Of a stretch of 64,000 bases of DNA, positions 33,585 through 47,400 are shown piece after piece (the stretch's first letter is position 1; the number at the start of each line of letters is the position of its first letter). Made by a program: the position numbers and the translations under genes. The stretch is from Chrysogorgia sp. JL179-B06. Taxonomy: Eukaryota; Cnidaria; Anthozoa; Scleralcyonacea; Chrysogorgiidae. The notes below the pieces were generated by a model. It saw only the letters and a program-made list of their open reading frames with translations. It did no database searches and was not told the DNA's origin. The stretch is taken from the NCBI GenBank assembly GCA_035772405.1, contig JAYKKM010000202.1:434001-498000 (forward strand), written 5' to 3'.

Positions 33585-36500
33585 CTTTATCAGTTATCTT
33601 GTCTTGTCTTGACAAGTTGTCTTGTCTTGTCTTGACAAGTTATCTTGTATTGACAAGTTGTCATGTCTTGTTTTGTCTTGAAAAATTGTCTTGTCTTGTC
33701 TTGACAAGTTGTCTTGTCTTGTCTTGTCTTATATTGTCGTGACAAGTTGTCATGTCTTGTCTTGTCTTGACAAGTTGTCTTGTCTTGTCTTGATGAGTTG
33801 TCTTGTCTTGTATTGTCTTTCCTTGTCTTGACAAGTTTTCTTGTCTTGTCTTGTCAATTTGTCTTGTCTTGTCTTTACAAGTTGTATTGTCTTGGCTTGA
33901 CAAGTTGTCTTGTCTTGTCTTGTCAAGTTGTCTTGTCTTGTCTTGTCTTTTCTCGTCATGACAAGTTGTCTTGTTTTGACAAGTTGTCTTGTCTTGTCTT
34001 GACAATTTTATTGTCTTGTCTTGTCTTGTCTTGCCTTATCTCGAGAAGCTGTCTTGTCTTGTCTTGACAAGTTGTCTTGCCTTGTCATGTCTTGACAAGT
34101 TTTCTTGTCATTTCTTGTCTTGTTTTGACAAGTTGTCATGTCTTGTCTTCTCTAGACAAGTTGTCTTGTCTTGGCTTGTCATGACAAGTTGTCTTGTCTT
34201 GTCTTGACGAGTTGTCGTGTCTTTTCTTGTCTTGACAAGTTGTCTTGTATTGTCTTTTCTTGTCTTGTCTTGTCTTGTCTTGTCTTGTCTTGTCTTGTCT
34301 TGACAAGTTGTCTTGTCTTGACAAGTTGTCTTGCCTTGACAAGTTAACTTGTCTTGTCTTGACAAGTTGTCTTGCCTTGTCTTGTCTTGACAAGTTGTCT
34401 TGTCTTTTCTTGTCTTGTTTTGAGAAGTTGTCATGTCTTCTCTTGTCTAGACAAGTTGTCTTGTCTTGTCTTCTCTTGACAAGTTGTCTTGTCTTGTCTT
34501 GTATTGACAAGTTGTCTTGTCTTGTCTTGACAAGTTGTCTTGTTTTGACAAGTTGTCTTGTCTTGTCTTGTCAATTTGTCTTGTCTTGTCTTTACAAGTT
34601 GTATTGTCTTGGCTTGACAAGTTGTCTTGTCTTGTCTTGTCAAGTTGTCTTGTCTTGTCTTGTCTTTTCTCGTCATGACAAGTTGTCTTGTTTTGACAAG
34701 TTGTCTTGTCTTGTCTTGACAATTTTATTGTCTTGTCTTGTCTTGTCTTGCCTTATCTCGAGAAGCTGTCTTGTCTTGTCTTGACAAGTTGTCTTGCCTT
34801 GTCATGTCTTGACAAGTTTTCTTTTCATTTCTTGTCTTGTTTTGACAAGTTGTCATGTCTTGTCTTCTCTAGACAAGTTGTCTTGTCTTGGCTTGTCATG
34901 ACAAGTTGTCTTGTCTTGTCTTGACGAGTTGTCGTGTCTTTTCTTGTCTTGAAAAGTTGTCTTGTATTGTCTTTTCTTGTCTTGTCTTGTCTTGTCTTGT
35001 CTTGTCTTGTCTTGTCTTGTCTTGACAAGTTGTCTTGTCTTGACAAGTTGTCTTGCCTTGACAAGTTAACTTGTCTTGTCTTGACAAGTTGTCTTGCCTT
35101 GTCTTGTCTTGACAAGTTGTCTTGTCTTTTCTTGTCTTGTTTTGAGAAGTTGTCATGTCTTCTCTTGTCTAGACAAGTTGTCTTGTCTTGTCTTCTCTTG
35201 ACAAGTTGTCTTGTCTTGTCTTGTATTGACAAGTTGTCTTGTCTTGTCTTGACAAGTTGTCTTGTTTTGACAAGTTGTCTTGTCTTGTCTTGACAATTTT
35301 CTTGTCTTGTCTTGTCTTGTATTGTCTTGACATGTTGTCTTGTCTTGACAAGTTGTCTTGTCTTGACAAGTTGTCTTGTCTTGTCTTGTCTTGACAAGTT
35401 GTCTTGTCTTGTCTTGACAAGTTGTCTTGTCTTGTCTTGTCTTGACAAGTTGTCATGTCTTGTCTTGACCAGTTGTCTTGTCTTGTCTTGCCTTGTCTTG
35501 AAAAGTTCTCTTGTCTTGTCTTGTCTTTTCCTTGTCTTGACAAGTTGTCTTGTCTTGTCTTGTCTTGACAAGTTGACTTGTCTTGACAAGTTGTTTTGTC
35601 TTGTCTTGGCAAGTTGGCTAGTCTTGTCTTGTCTTGGCAACTTGTCGTGTCTTGTCTTGTCCTGACAAGTTGTCTTGACAAGTTTTTATGTCTTGTCTTG
35701 TCTTGTCTTGTCTTGTCTTGACAAGTTGTCTTGTCTTGTCTTGTCTTAACACATTTCTTGTCATGTCTTGTCTTGTCTTTGATTGTCTTGACAAGTTGTC
35801 TTGTCTTGACAAGTTGTCTTGTCTTGTCTTGACAAGTTGTCTTGTGTTGTCTTGTCTTGACAAGTTGTCATGTCTTGTCTTGACCAGTTGTCTTGTCTTG
35901 TCTTGTCTTGTCTTGTCTTGTCTTGTCTTGTCTTGTCTTGACTTGTCTTGAAAAGTTCTCTTGTATTGTCTTGTCTTTTCCTTGGCTTGACAAGTTGTCT
36001 TGTCTTGTCTTGTCTTGACAGGTTGACTTGTCTTGACAAGTTGTTTTGTCTTGTCTTGGCAAGTTGGCTAGTCTTGTCTTGTCTTGGCAAGTTGTCTTGT
36101 CTTGTCTTGTCTTGACAAGTTGTCTTGACAAGTTGTCATGTCTTGTCTTGTCTTGTCTTGTCTTGTCTTGTCTTGTCTTGTCTTGTCTTGTCTTGTCTTG
36201 TCTTGTCTTGACAAGTTGTCTTGTCTTGTCTTGTCTTGACAAGTTGTCTTGTCTTGTCTTGACAAGTTGTCTTGTCTTGTCTTTTCTGGTCTTGACAAGT
36301 TGTCTTATTTTGACAAGTGGTCTTGTCTTGTCTTGTCTTGTCTTGTCTTGACTTGTCTTTGATTGTCTTGACAAGTTGTCTTGTCTTGACAAGTTGTCTT
36401 GTCTTTATCAGTAATCTTGTCTTGTCTTGACAAGTTGTCTTGTCTTGTCTTGACAAGTTGTCTTGTCTTGACAAGTTGTCATGTCTTGTTTTGTCTTGAC

Positions 36501-38288
36501 AAATTGTCTTGTCTTGTCTTGTCTGGACAAGCTGTCTTGTCTTTTCTTATCTTGTCTTGACAAGTTGTCATGTCTTGTCTTGTCTTGACAAGTTGTCTTG
36601 TCTTGTCTTGATGAGTTGTCTTGTCTTGTCTTTACAAGTTGTATTGTCTTGGCTTGACAAGTTGTCTTGTCTTGTCTTGTCAAGTTGTGTTGTCTTGTCT
36701 TGTCTTTTCTTGTCTTGACAAGTTGTCTTGTTTTGACAAGTTGTCTTGTCTTGTCTCAACAATTTTCTTGTCTTGTCTTGTCTTTTCTTGCCTTATCTTG
36801 AGAAGCTGTCTTGTCTTGTCTTGACAAGTTGTCTTGCCTTGTCATGTCTTGACAAGTTTTCTTGTCATTTCTCGTCTTGTTTTGACAAGTTGTCATGTCT
36901 TGTCTTCTCTAGACAAGTTGTCTTGTCTTGTCTTGACAAGTTGTCTTGTCTTGTCTTGTCTTGACAAGTTGTCTTGTCTTGACAAGTTGTCATGTCTTGT
37001 TTTGTCTAGACAAATTGTCTTGTCTTGTCTTGACAAGCTGTCTTGTCTTGTCTTATCTTGTCTTGACAAGTTGTCATGTCTTGTCTTGTCTTGACAAGTT
37101 GTCTTGTCTTGTCTTGATGAGTTGTCTTGTCTTGTATTGTCTTTCCTTGTCTTGACAAGTTTTCTTGTCTTGTCTTGTCAATTTGTCTTGTCTTGTCTTT
37201 ACAAGTTGTATTGTCTTGTCTTGGCAAGTTGTCTTGTCTTGTCTTGACAAGTTGTCTTGACAAGTTGTCTTGACAAGTTGTCATGTCTTGTCTTGTCTTG
37301 TCTTGTCTTGTCTTGTCTTGTCTTGTCTTGTCTTGACAAGTTGTCTTGTCTTGTCTTGTCTTGACAAGTTGTCTTGTCTTGTCTTGACAAGTTGTCTTGT
37401 CTTGTCTTTTCTGGTCTTGACAAGTTGTCTTATTTTGACAAGTGGTCTTGTCTTGTCTTGACAAATTTCTTGTCATGTCTTGTCTTGTCTTGACAAATTT
37501 CTTGTCATGTCTTGTCTTGACAAGTTGTCTTGTCTTTATCAGTAATCTTGTCTTGTCTTGACAAGTTGTCTTGTCTTGTCTTGTCTTAACAAGTTGTCTT
37601 GTCTTGTCTTGACAAGTTGTCTTGTCTTGTCTTTTCTGGTCTTGACAAGTTGTCTTATTTTGACAAGTGGTCTTGTCTTGTCTTGACAAATTTCTTGTCA
37701 TGTCTTGTCTTGTCTTTGATTGTCTTGACAAGTTGTCTTGTCTTGACAAGTTGTCTTGTCTTGTCTTGACAAGTTGTCTTGTCTTGTCTTGTCTTGACAA
37801 GTTGTCATGTCTTGTCTTGACCAGTTGTCTTGTCTTGTCTTGTCTTGTCTTGTCTTGTCTTGTCTTGTCTTGTCTTGCCTTATCTTGAAAAGTTCTCTTG
37901 TCTTGTCTTGTCTTTTCCTTGGCTTGACAAGTTGTCTTGTCTTGTCTTGTCTTGACAAGTTGACTTGTCTTGACAAGTTGTTTTGTCTTGTCTTGGCAAG
38001 TTGGCTAGTCTTGTCTTGTCTTGGCAAGTTGTCTTGTCTTGTCTTGTCTTGACAAGTTGTCTTGACAAGTTGTCTTGTCTTGTCTTGTCTTGTCTTGTCT
38101 TGTCTTGTCTTGACAAGTTGTCTTGTCTTGTCTTGACAAGTTGTCTTGTCTTGTCTTGACAAGTTGTCTTGTCTTGTCTTTTCTGGTCTTGACAATTTGT
38201 CTTATTTTGACAAGTGGTCTTGTCTTGTCTTGACAAATTTCTTGTCATGTCTTGTCTTGTCTTTGATTGTCTTGACAAGTTGTCTTGT
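33585..38288 (+). repeat. Higher-order repeat copy 5 (4704 bp)
   Basis: Anchors are at 33585 and 38289. It is nearly colinear with copy 4. The second half enters the 14.2-kb duplicated segment that starts near 35.4 kb. Confidence 0.8.
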
Positions 38289-41200
38289 CTTTATCAGTTA
38301 TCTTGTCTTGTCTTGACAAGTTGTCTTGTCTTGTCTTGACAAGTTATCTTGTATTGACAAGTTGTCATGTCTTGTTTTGTCTTGAAAAATTGTCTTGTCT
38401 TGTCTTGACAAGTTGTATTGTCTTGTCTTGTCTTATCTTGTCGTGACAAGTTGTCATGTCTTGTCTTGTCTTGACAAGTTGTCTTGTCTTGTCTTGATGA
38501 GTTGTCTTGTCTTGTATTGTCTTTCCTTGTCTTGACAAGTTTTCTTGTCTTGTCTTGTCAATTTGTCTTGTCTTGTCTTTACAAGTTGTATTGTCTTGGC
38601 TTGACAAGATGTCTTGTCTTGTCTTGTCAAGTTGTCTTGTCTTGTCTTGTCTTTTCTCGTCATGACAAGTTGTCTTGTTTTGACAAGTTGTCTTGTCTTG
38701 TCTTGACAATTTTATTGTCTTGTCTTGTCTTGTCTTGCCTTATCTTGAGAAGCTGTCTTGTCTTGTCTTGACAAGTTGTCTTGCCTTGTCATGTCTTGAC
38801 AAGTTTTCTTGTCATTTCTTGTCTTGTTTTGACAAGTTGTCATGTCTTGTCTTCTCTAGACAAGTTGTCTTGTCTTGGCTTGTCATGACAAGTTGTCTTG
38901 TCTTTTTCTTGACGAGTTGTCGTGTCTTTTCTTGTCTTGACAAGTTGTCTTGTATTGTCTTTTCTTGTCTTGTCTTGTCTTGTCTTGTCTTGTCTTGTCT
39001 TGTCTTGACAAGTTGTCTTGTCTTGACAAGTTGTCTTGCCTTGACAAGTTAACTTGTCTTGTCTTGACAAGTTGTCTTGCCTTGTCTTGTCTTGACAAGT
39101 TGTCTTGTCTTTTCTTGTCTTGTTTTGAGAAGTTGTCATGTCTTCTCTTGTCTAGACAAGTTGTCTTGTCTTGTCTTGTCTTGACAAGTTGTCTTGTCTT
39201 GTCTTTTCTTGACAAGTTGTCTTGTCTTGACAAGTTAACTTGTCTTGTCTAGTCTTGTCTTGACAAGTTGTCTTGTCTTGTCTTGTCTTGACAAGTTGTC
39301 TTGTCTTGAGACGTTGTATTGTCTTGTCTTGTCTTGTGTTGACAAGTTGTCTTGTCTTGTCTTGATGAGTTGTCTTGTCTTGTATTGTCTTTCCTTGTCT
39401 TGACAAGTTTTCTTGTCTTGTCTTGTCAATTTGTCTTGTCTTTACAAGTTGTATTGTCTTGGCTTGACAAGTTGTCTTGTCTTGTCTTGTCTTGTCTTGT
39501 CTTGTCAAGTTGTCTTGTCTTGTCTTGTCAAGTTGTCTTGTCTTGTCTTGTCTTTTCTCGTCTTGACAAGTTGTCTTGTTTTGACAAGTTGTCTTGTCTT
39601 GTCTTGACAATTTTTTTGTCTTGTCTTGTCTTGTCTTGCCTTATCTTGAGAAGTTGTCTTGTCTTGTCTTGACAAGTTGTCTTGTCTTGTCATGTCTTGA
39701 CAAGTTTTCTTGTCATTTTTTATCTTGTTTTGACAAGTTGTCATGTCTTGTCTTCTCAGACAAATTGTCTTGTCTTGTCTTGTCTTGACAAGTTGTCTTG
39801 TGTTGTCTTGTTTTGACGAGTTGTTATGTCTTGTCTTGACAAGTTGTCTTGTATTGTCTTTTCTTGTCTTGTCTTGCCTTGTCTTGTCTTATCTTGTCTT
39901 GTCTTGTCTTGTCTTGTCTTGTCTTGACAAGTTGTCTTGTCTTGACAAGTTAACTTGTCTTGTCTTGACGAGTTGTCTTGCCTTGTCTTGTCTTGACAAG
40001 TTGTCTTGTCTTTTCTTGTCTTGTTTTGATAAGTTGTCATGTATTGTCTTGTCTAGACAAGTTGTCTTGTCTTGTCTTGTCTTGACAAGTTGTCTTGTCT
40101 TGTCTTGTATTGACAAGTTGTCTTGTCTTGCCTTGTCTTGACAAGTTGTCTTGCCTTGTCTTGTCTTGACAAGTTGTCTTGTCTTTTCTTGTCTTGTTTT
40201 GATAAGTTGTCATGTCTTGTCTTGTCTAGACAAGTTGTCTTGTCTTGTCTTGACAAGTTGTCTTGTCTTGTCTTGTATTGACAAGTTGTCTTGTCTTGCC
40301 TTGTCTTGACAAGTTGTCTTGTCTTGTCTTGACAAGTTGTCTTGTTTTGACAAGTTGTCTTGTCTTGTCTTGAAAATATTCTTGTCTTGTCTTGTCTTGT
40401 ATTGTCTTGACATGTTGTCTTGTCTTGACAAGTTGTCTTGTCTTGACAAGTTGTCTTGTCTTGTCTTGTCTTGACAAGTTGTCTTGTCTTGTCTTGACAA
40501 GTTGTCTTGTCTTGTCTTGTCTTGACAAGTTGTCATGTCTTGTCTTGACCAGTTGTCTTGTCTTGTCTTGTCTTGTCTTGCCTTGTCTTGAAAAGTTCTC
40601 TTGTCTTGTCTTGTCTTTTCCTTGTCTTGGCAAGTTGTCTTGTCTTGTCTTGTCTTGTCTTGACAAGTTGACTTGTCTTGACAAGTTGTTTTGTCTTGTC
40701 TTGGCAAGTTGGCTAGTCTTGTCTTGTCTTGGCAAGTTGTCTTGTCTTGTCTTGACAAGTTGTCTTGACAAGTTTTTATGTCTTGTCTTGTCTTGTCTTG
40801 TCTTGTCTTGTCTTGACAAGTTGTCTTGTCTTGTACTGTCTTAACAAGTTGTATTGTCTTGTCTTGACAAGTTGTCTTGTCTTGTCTTGTCTTGACAAGT
40901 TGTCTTGTCTTGTCTTGTTTTGACGAGTTGTCATGTCTTGTCTTGTCTTGACAAGTTGTCTTGTATTGTCTTTTCTTGTCTTGTCTTGTCTTGTCTTGTC
41001 TTGTCTTGTCTTGTCTTGTCTTGACAAGTTGTCTTGTCTTGACAAGTTGTCTTGTCTTGACAAGTTAACTTGTCTTGTCTTGACGAGTTGTCTTGCCTTG
41101 TCTTGTCTTGACAAGTTGTCTTGTCTTTTCTTGTTTTGTTTTGACAAGTTGTCATGTCTTGTCTTGTCTAGACAAGTTGTCTTGTCTTGTCTTCTCTTGA

Positions 41201-43151
41201 CAAGTTGTCTTGTCTTGTCTTGTATTGACAAGTTGTCTTGTCTTGTCTTGACAAGTTGTCTTGTTTTGACAAGTTGTCTTGTCTTGTCTTGACAATTTTC
41301 TTGTCTTGTCTTGTCTTGTATTGTCTTGACATGTTGTCTTGTCTTGACAAGTTGTCTTGTCTTGACAAGTTGTCTTGTCTTGTCTTGTCTTGACAAGTTG
41401 TCTTGTCTTGTCTTGACAAGTTGTCTTGTCTTGTCTTGTCTTGACAAGTTGTCATGTCTTGTCTTGACCAGTTGTCTTGTCTTGTCTTGTCTTGCCTTGT
41501 CTTGAAAAGTTCTCTTGTCTTGTCTTGTCTTTTCCTTGTCTTGACAAGTTGTCTTGTCTTGTCTTGTCTTGACAAGTTGACTTGTCTTGACAAGTTGTTT
41601 TGTCTTGTCTTGGCAAGTTGGCTAGTCTTGTCTTCTCTTGGCAACTTGTCTTGTCTTGTCTTGTCCTGACAAGTTGTCTTGACAAGTTTTTATGTCTTGT
41701 CTTGTCTTGTCTTGTCTTGTCTTGTCTTGTCTTGACAAGTTGTCTTGTCTTGTCTTGTCTTGTCTTGCCTTATCTTGAGAAGCTGTCTTGTCTTGTCTTG
41801 ACAAGTTGTCTTGACTTGTCATGTCTTGACAAGTTTTCTTGTCATTTCTCGTCTTGTTTTGACAAGTTGTCATGTCTTGTCTTCTCTAGACAAGTTGTCT
41901 TGTCTTGTCTTGTCTTGTCTTGACAAGTTGTCTTGTCTTGTCTTGTCTTGACAAGTTGTCTTGTCTTGACAAGTTGTCATGTCTTGTTTTGTCTAGACAA
42001 ATTGTCTTGTCTTGTCTTGACAAGCTGTCTTGTCTTGTCTTATCTTGTCTTGACAAGTTGTCATGTCTTGTCTTGTCTTGACAAGTTGTCTTGTCTTGTC
42101 TTGATGAGTTGTCTTGTCTTGTATTGTCTTTCCTTGTCTTGACAAGTTCTCTTGTCTTGTCTTGTCAATTTGTCTTGTCTTGTCTTTACAAGTTGTATTG
42201 TCTTGGCTTGACAAGTTGTCTTGTCTTGTCTTGTCAAGTTGTGTTGTCTTGTCTTGTCTTGTCTTTTCTTGTCTTGACAAGTTGTCTTGTTTTGACAAGT
42301 TGTCTTGTCTTGTCTCAACAATTTTCTTGTCTTATCTTGTCTTGTCTTGCCTTATCTTGAGAAGCTGTCTTGTCTTGTCTTGACAAGTTGTCTTGCCTTG
42401 TCATGTCTTGACAAGTTTTCTTGTCATTTCTCGTCTTGTTTTGACAAGTTGTCATGTCTTGTCTTCTCTAGACAAGTTGTCTTGTCTTGTCTTGACAAGT
42501 TGTCTTGTCTTGTCTTGTCTTGACGAGTTGTCATGTCTTGTCTTGTCTTGACAAGTTGTCTTGTATTGTCTTTTCTTGTCTTGTCTTGTCTTGTCTTGTC
42601 TTGTCTTGACAAGTTGTCTTGTCTTGACAAGTTGTCTTGTCTTGACAAGTTAACTTGTCTTGTCTTGACAAGTTGTCTTGCCTTGTCTTGTCTTGACAAG
42701 TTGTCTTGTCTTTTCTTGTCTTGTTTTGAGAATTTGTCATGTCTTGTCTTGTCTAGACAAGTTGTCTTGTCTTGACTTGTCTTGACAAGTTGTCTTGTCT
42801 TGTCTTGTCTTGACAAGTTGTCTTGTCTTGACAAGTTAACTTGTCTTGTCTAGTCTTGTCTTGACAAGTTGTCTTGTCTTGTCTTGTCTTGACAAGTTGT
42901 CTTGTCTTGAGACGTTATTTTGTCTTGTCTTGTCTTGTGTTGACAAGTTGTCTTGTCTTGTGTTGACATGTTGTCTTGTCTTGTCTTGTCTTGTCTTAAC
43001 AAGTTGTCTTGTCTTGTCTTGACAAGTTGTCTTGTCTTGTCTTTTCTGGTGTTGACAAGTTGTCTTATTTTGACAAGTGGTCTTGTCTTGTCTTGACAAA
43101 TTTCTTGTCATGTCTTGTCTTGTCTTTGATTGTCTTGACAAGTTGTCTTGT
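38289..43151 (+). repeat. Higher-order repeat copy 6 (4863 bp)
   Basis: Anchors are at 38289 and 43152. It carries private variants (ACAAGATGTC at 38604-38613, AAAATATTC near 40374) that are shared only with 52.5-57.4 kb. Confidence 0.8.
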
Positions 43152-44401
43152 CTTTATCAGTTATCTTGTCTTGTCTTGACAAGTTGTCTTGTCTTGTCTT
43201 GACAAGTTATCTTGTATTGACAAGTTGTCATGTCTTGTTTTGTCTTGAAAAATAGTCTTGTCTTGTTCTGACAAGTTGTCTTGTCTTGTCTTATCTTGTC
43301 GTGACAAGTTGTCATGTCTTGTCTTGTCTTGACAAATTTTCTTGTCTTGTCTTGATGAGTTGTCTTGTCTTGTATTGTCTTTCCTTGTCTTGACAAGTTT
43401 TCTTGTCTTGTCTTGTCAATTTGTCTTGTCTTGTCTTTACAAGTTGTATTGTCTTGGCTTGACAAGTTGTCTTGCCTTGTCTTGTCAAGTTGTCTTGTCT
43501 TGTCTTTTCTCGTCATGACAAGTTGTCTTGTTTTTGACAAGTTGTCTTGTCTTGTCTTGACAATTTTCTTGTCTTGTCTTGTCTTGTCTTGCCTTATCTT
43601 GAGATGTTGTCTTGTCTTGTCTTGTCTTGACAAGTTGTCTTGCCTTGTCATGTCTTGACAAGTTTTCTTGTCATTTCTTGTCTTGTTTTTGACAAGTTGT
43701 CATGTCTTGTCTTCTCAGACAAATTGTCTTGTCTTGTCTTGTCTTGTCTTGTCTTGACAAGTTGTCTTGTCTTGTCTTGTTTTTGACGAGTTGTCATGTC
43801 TTGTCTTGTCTTGACAAGTTGTCTTGTATTGTCTTTTCTTGTCTTGTCTTGTCTTGTCTTGTCTTGACAAGTTGTCTTGTCTTGACAAGTTGTCTTGTCT
43901 TGACAAGTTAACTTGTCTTGTCTTGACGAGTTGTCTTGCCTTGTCTTGTCTTGACAAGTTGTCATGTCTTGTCTTGTCTAGACAAGTTGTCATGTCTTGT
44001 CTTGACAAGTTGTCTTGTCTTGTCTTGTATTGACAAGTTTGTCTTGTCTTGCCTTGTCTTGACAAGTTGTCTTGTCTTGTCTTGACAAGTTGTCTTGTTT
44101 TGACAAGTTGTCTTGTCTTGTCTTGACAATTTTCTTGTCTTGTCTTGTCTTGTATTGTCTTGACATGTTGTCTTGTCTTGACAAGTTGTCTTGTCTTGAC
44201 AAGTTGTCTTGTCTTGTCTTGTCTTGACAAGTTGTCTTGTCTTGTCTTGACAAGTTGTCTTGTCTTGTCTTGTCTTGACAAGTTGTCATGTCTTGTCTTG
44301 ACCAGTTGTCTTGTCTTGTCTTGTCTTGTCTTGCCTTGTCTTGAAAAGTTCTCTTGTCTTGTCTTGTCTTTTCCTTGTCTTGACAAGTTGTCTTGTCTTG
44401 T

Positions 44402-47400
44402 CTTGACAAGTTGTCTTGTCTTGACAAGTTGACTTATCTTGACAAGTTGTTTTGTCTTGTCTTGGCAAGTTGGCTAGTCTTGTCTTGTCTTGGCTAGTTG
44501 TCTTGTCTTGTCTTGTCTTAACAAGTTGTCTTGTCTTGTCTTGACAAGTTATCTTGTCTTGTCTTTTCTGGTCTTGACAATTTGTCTTATTTTGACAAGT
44601 GGTCTTGTCTTGTCTTGACAAATTTCTTGTCATGTCTTGTCTTGTCTTTGATTGTCTTGACAAGTTGTCTTGTCTTGACAAGTTGTGTTGTCTTGTCTTG
44701 ACAAGTTGTCTTGTCTTGTCTTGACAAGTTGTCATGTCTTGTCTTGACCAGTTGTCTTGTCTTATCTTGTCTTGTCTTGCCTTGTCTTGAAAAGTTCTCT
44801 TGTCTTGTCTTGTCTTTTCCTTGTCTTGACAAGTTGTCTTATCTTGTCTTGTCTGGACAAGTTGTCTTGTCTTGACAAGTTGTTTTGTCTTGTCTTGGCA
44901 AGTTGTCTAGTCTTGTCTTGTCTTGGCAAGTTGTCTTGTCTTGTCTTGTCTTGACAAGTTGTCTTGACAAGTTGTCTTGACAAGTTGTCATGTCTCGTCC
45001 TGTCTTGTCTTGTCTTGTCTTGACAAGTTGTCTTGTCTTGTCTTGTCTTATCTTGTCTTGACAAGTTGTCATGTCTTGTCTTGTCTTGACAAGTTGTCTT
45101 GTCTTGTCTTGATCAGTTGTCTTGTCTTGTCTTGTCTTGTCTTTTCTTGTCTTGACAAGTTGTCGCGTCTTGTCTTGACTTGACAAGTTGACTTGTCTTG
45201 ATAAGTTGTTTTGTCTTGTCTTGGCAAGTTGGCTAGTCTTGTGTTGTCTTGGTAAGTTGTCTTGTCTTGTCTTGACAAGTTGTCTTGACAAGTTGTCATG
45301 TCTTGTCTTGTCTTGTCTTGTCTTGTTTTGTCTTGTCTTGTCTTGACAAGTTGTCTTGTCTTGTCTTATCTTGTCTTGACAAGTTGTCATGTCTTGTCTT
45401 GTCTTGACAAGTTGTCTTGTCTTTTCTTGACAAGTTGTCTTGTCTTGTCTTGACAAGTTGTCTTGTCTTGTCTTGTCTTTTCTTGTCTTGACAAGTTGTC
45501 TTGTTTTGACAAGTTGTCTTGTCTTGTCTTGACAATTTTCTTGTCTTGTCTTGTCTTGTCTTGTATTATCTTGACAAGTTGTCTTGTCTTGACAAGTTGT
45601 CTTGTCTTGACAAGTTAACTTGTCTTGTCTTGTCTTGACAAGTTGTCTTGTCTTGTCTTGACAAGTTGTCTTGCCTTGTCTTATCTTGTCTTGACAAGTT
45701 GTCTTGTCTTGAGACGTTGTTTTGTCTTGTCTTGTCTTGTGTTGACAAGTTGTCTAGTCTTGTCTTGACATGTTGTCTTGTCTTGTCTTGTTTTAACAAG
45801 TTGTCTTGTCTTGTCTTGACAAGTTGTTTTGTCTTGTCTTGGCAAGTTGGCTAGTCTTGTCTTGTCTTGGCAAGTTGTCTTGTCTTGTCTTGTCTTGACA
45901 AGTTTTTATGTCTTGTCTTGTCTTGTCTTGTCTGACAAGTTGTCTTGTCTTGTCTTGTCTTAACAAGTTGTCTTGTCTTGTCTTGACAAGTTGTCTTGTC
46001 TTGTCTTTTCTGGTCTTGACAATTTGTCTTATTTTGACAAGTGGTCTTGTCTTGTCTTGACAAATTTCTTGTCAAGTCTTGTCTTGTCTTTGATTGTCTT
46101 GACAAGTTGTCTTGTCTTGTCTTGACAAGTTGTCTTGTCTTGTCTTGACAAGTTGTCATGTCTTGTCTTGACCAGTTGGCTTGTCTTATCTTGTCTTGTC
46201 TTGCCTTGTCTTGAAAAGTTCTCTTGTCTTGTCTTGTCTTTTCCTTGTCTTGACAAGTTGTCTTATCTTGTCTTGTCTGGACAAGTTGTCTTGTCTTGAC
46301 AAGTTGTTTTGTCTTGTCTTGGCAAGTTGTCTAGTCTTGTCTTGTCTCGGCAAGTTGTCTTGTCTTGTCTTGTCTTGACAAGTTGTCTTGACAAGTTGTC
46401 ATGTCTTGTCCTGTCTTGTCTTGTCTTGTCTTGACAAGTTGTCTTGTCTTGTCTTGTCTTGTCTTGTCTTGTCTTATCTTGTCTTGACAAGTTGTCATGT
46501 CTTGTCTTGTCTTGACAAGTTGTCTTGTCTTGTCTTGATCAGTTGTCTTGTCTTGTCTTGTCTTTTCTTGTCTTGACAAGTTGTCGTGTCTTGTCTTGAC
46601 CAGTTGTCTTGTCTTGTCTTGTCTTGTCTTGCCTTGTCTTGAAAAGTTCTCTTGTCTTGTCTTGTCTTTTCCTTGTTTTGACAAGTTGTCTTGTCTTGTC
46701 TTGTCTTGACAAGTTGACCTGTCTTGATAAGTTGTTTTGTCTTGTCTTGACAAGTTGTCTTGTCTTGACAAGTTGACTTATCTTGACAAGTTGTTTTGTC
46801 TTGTCTTGGCAAGTTGGCTAGTCTTGTCTTGTCTTGGCTAGTTGTCTTGTCTTGTCTTGTCTTAACAAGTTGTCTTGTCTTGTCTTGACAAGTTATCTTG
46901 TCTTGTCTTTTCTGGTCTTGACAATTTGTCTTATTTTGACAAGTGGTCTTGTCTTGTCTTGACAAATTTCTTGTCATGTCTTGTCTTGTCTTTGATTGTC
47001 TTGACAAGTTGTCTTGTCTTGACAAGTTGTGTTGTCTTGTCTTGACAAGTTGTCTTGTCTTGTCTTGACAAGTTGTCATGTCTTGTCTTGACCAGTTGTC
47101 TTGTCTTAACTTGTCTTGTCTTGCCTTGTCTTGAAAAGTTCTCTTGTCTTGTCTTGTCTTTTCCTTGTCTTGACAAGTTGTCTTATCTTGTCTTGTCTGG
47201 ACAAGTTGTCTTGTCTTGACAAGTTGTTTTGTCTTGTCTTGGCAAGTTGTCTAGTCTTGTCTTGTCTTGGCAAGTTGTCTTGTCTTGTCTTGTCTTGACA
47301 AGTTGTCTTGACAAGTTGTCTTGACAAGTTGTCATGTCTCGTCCTGTCTTGTCTTGTCTTGTCTTGACAAGTTGTCTTGTCTTGTCTTGTCTTATCTTGT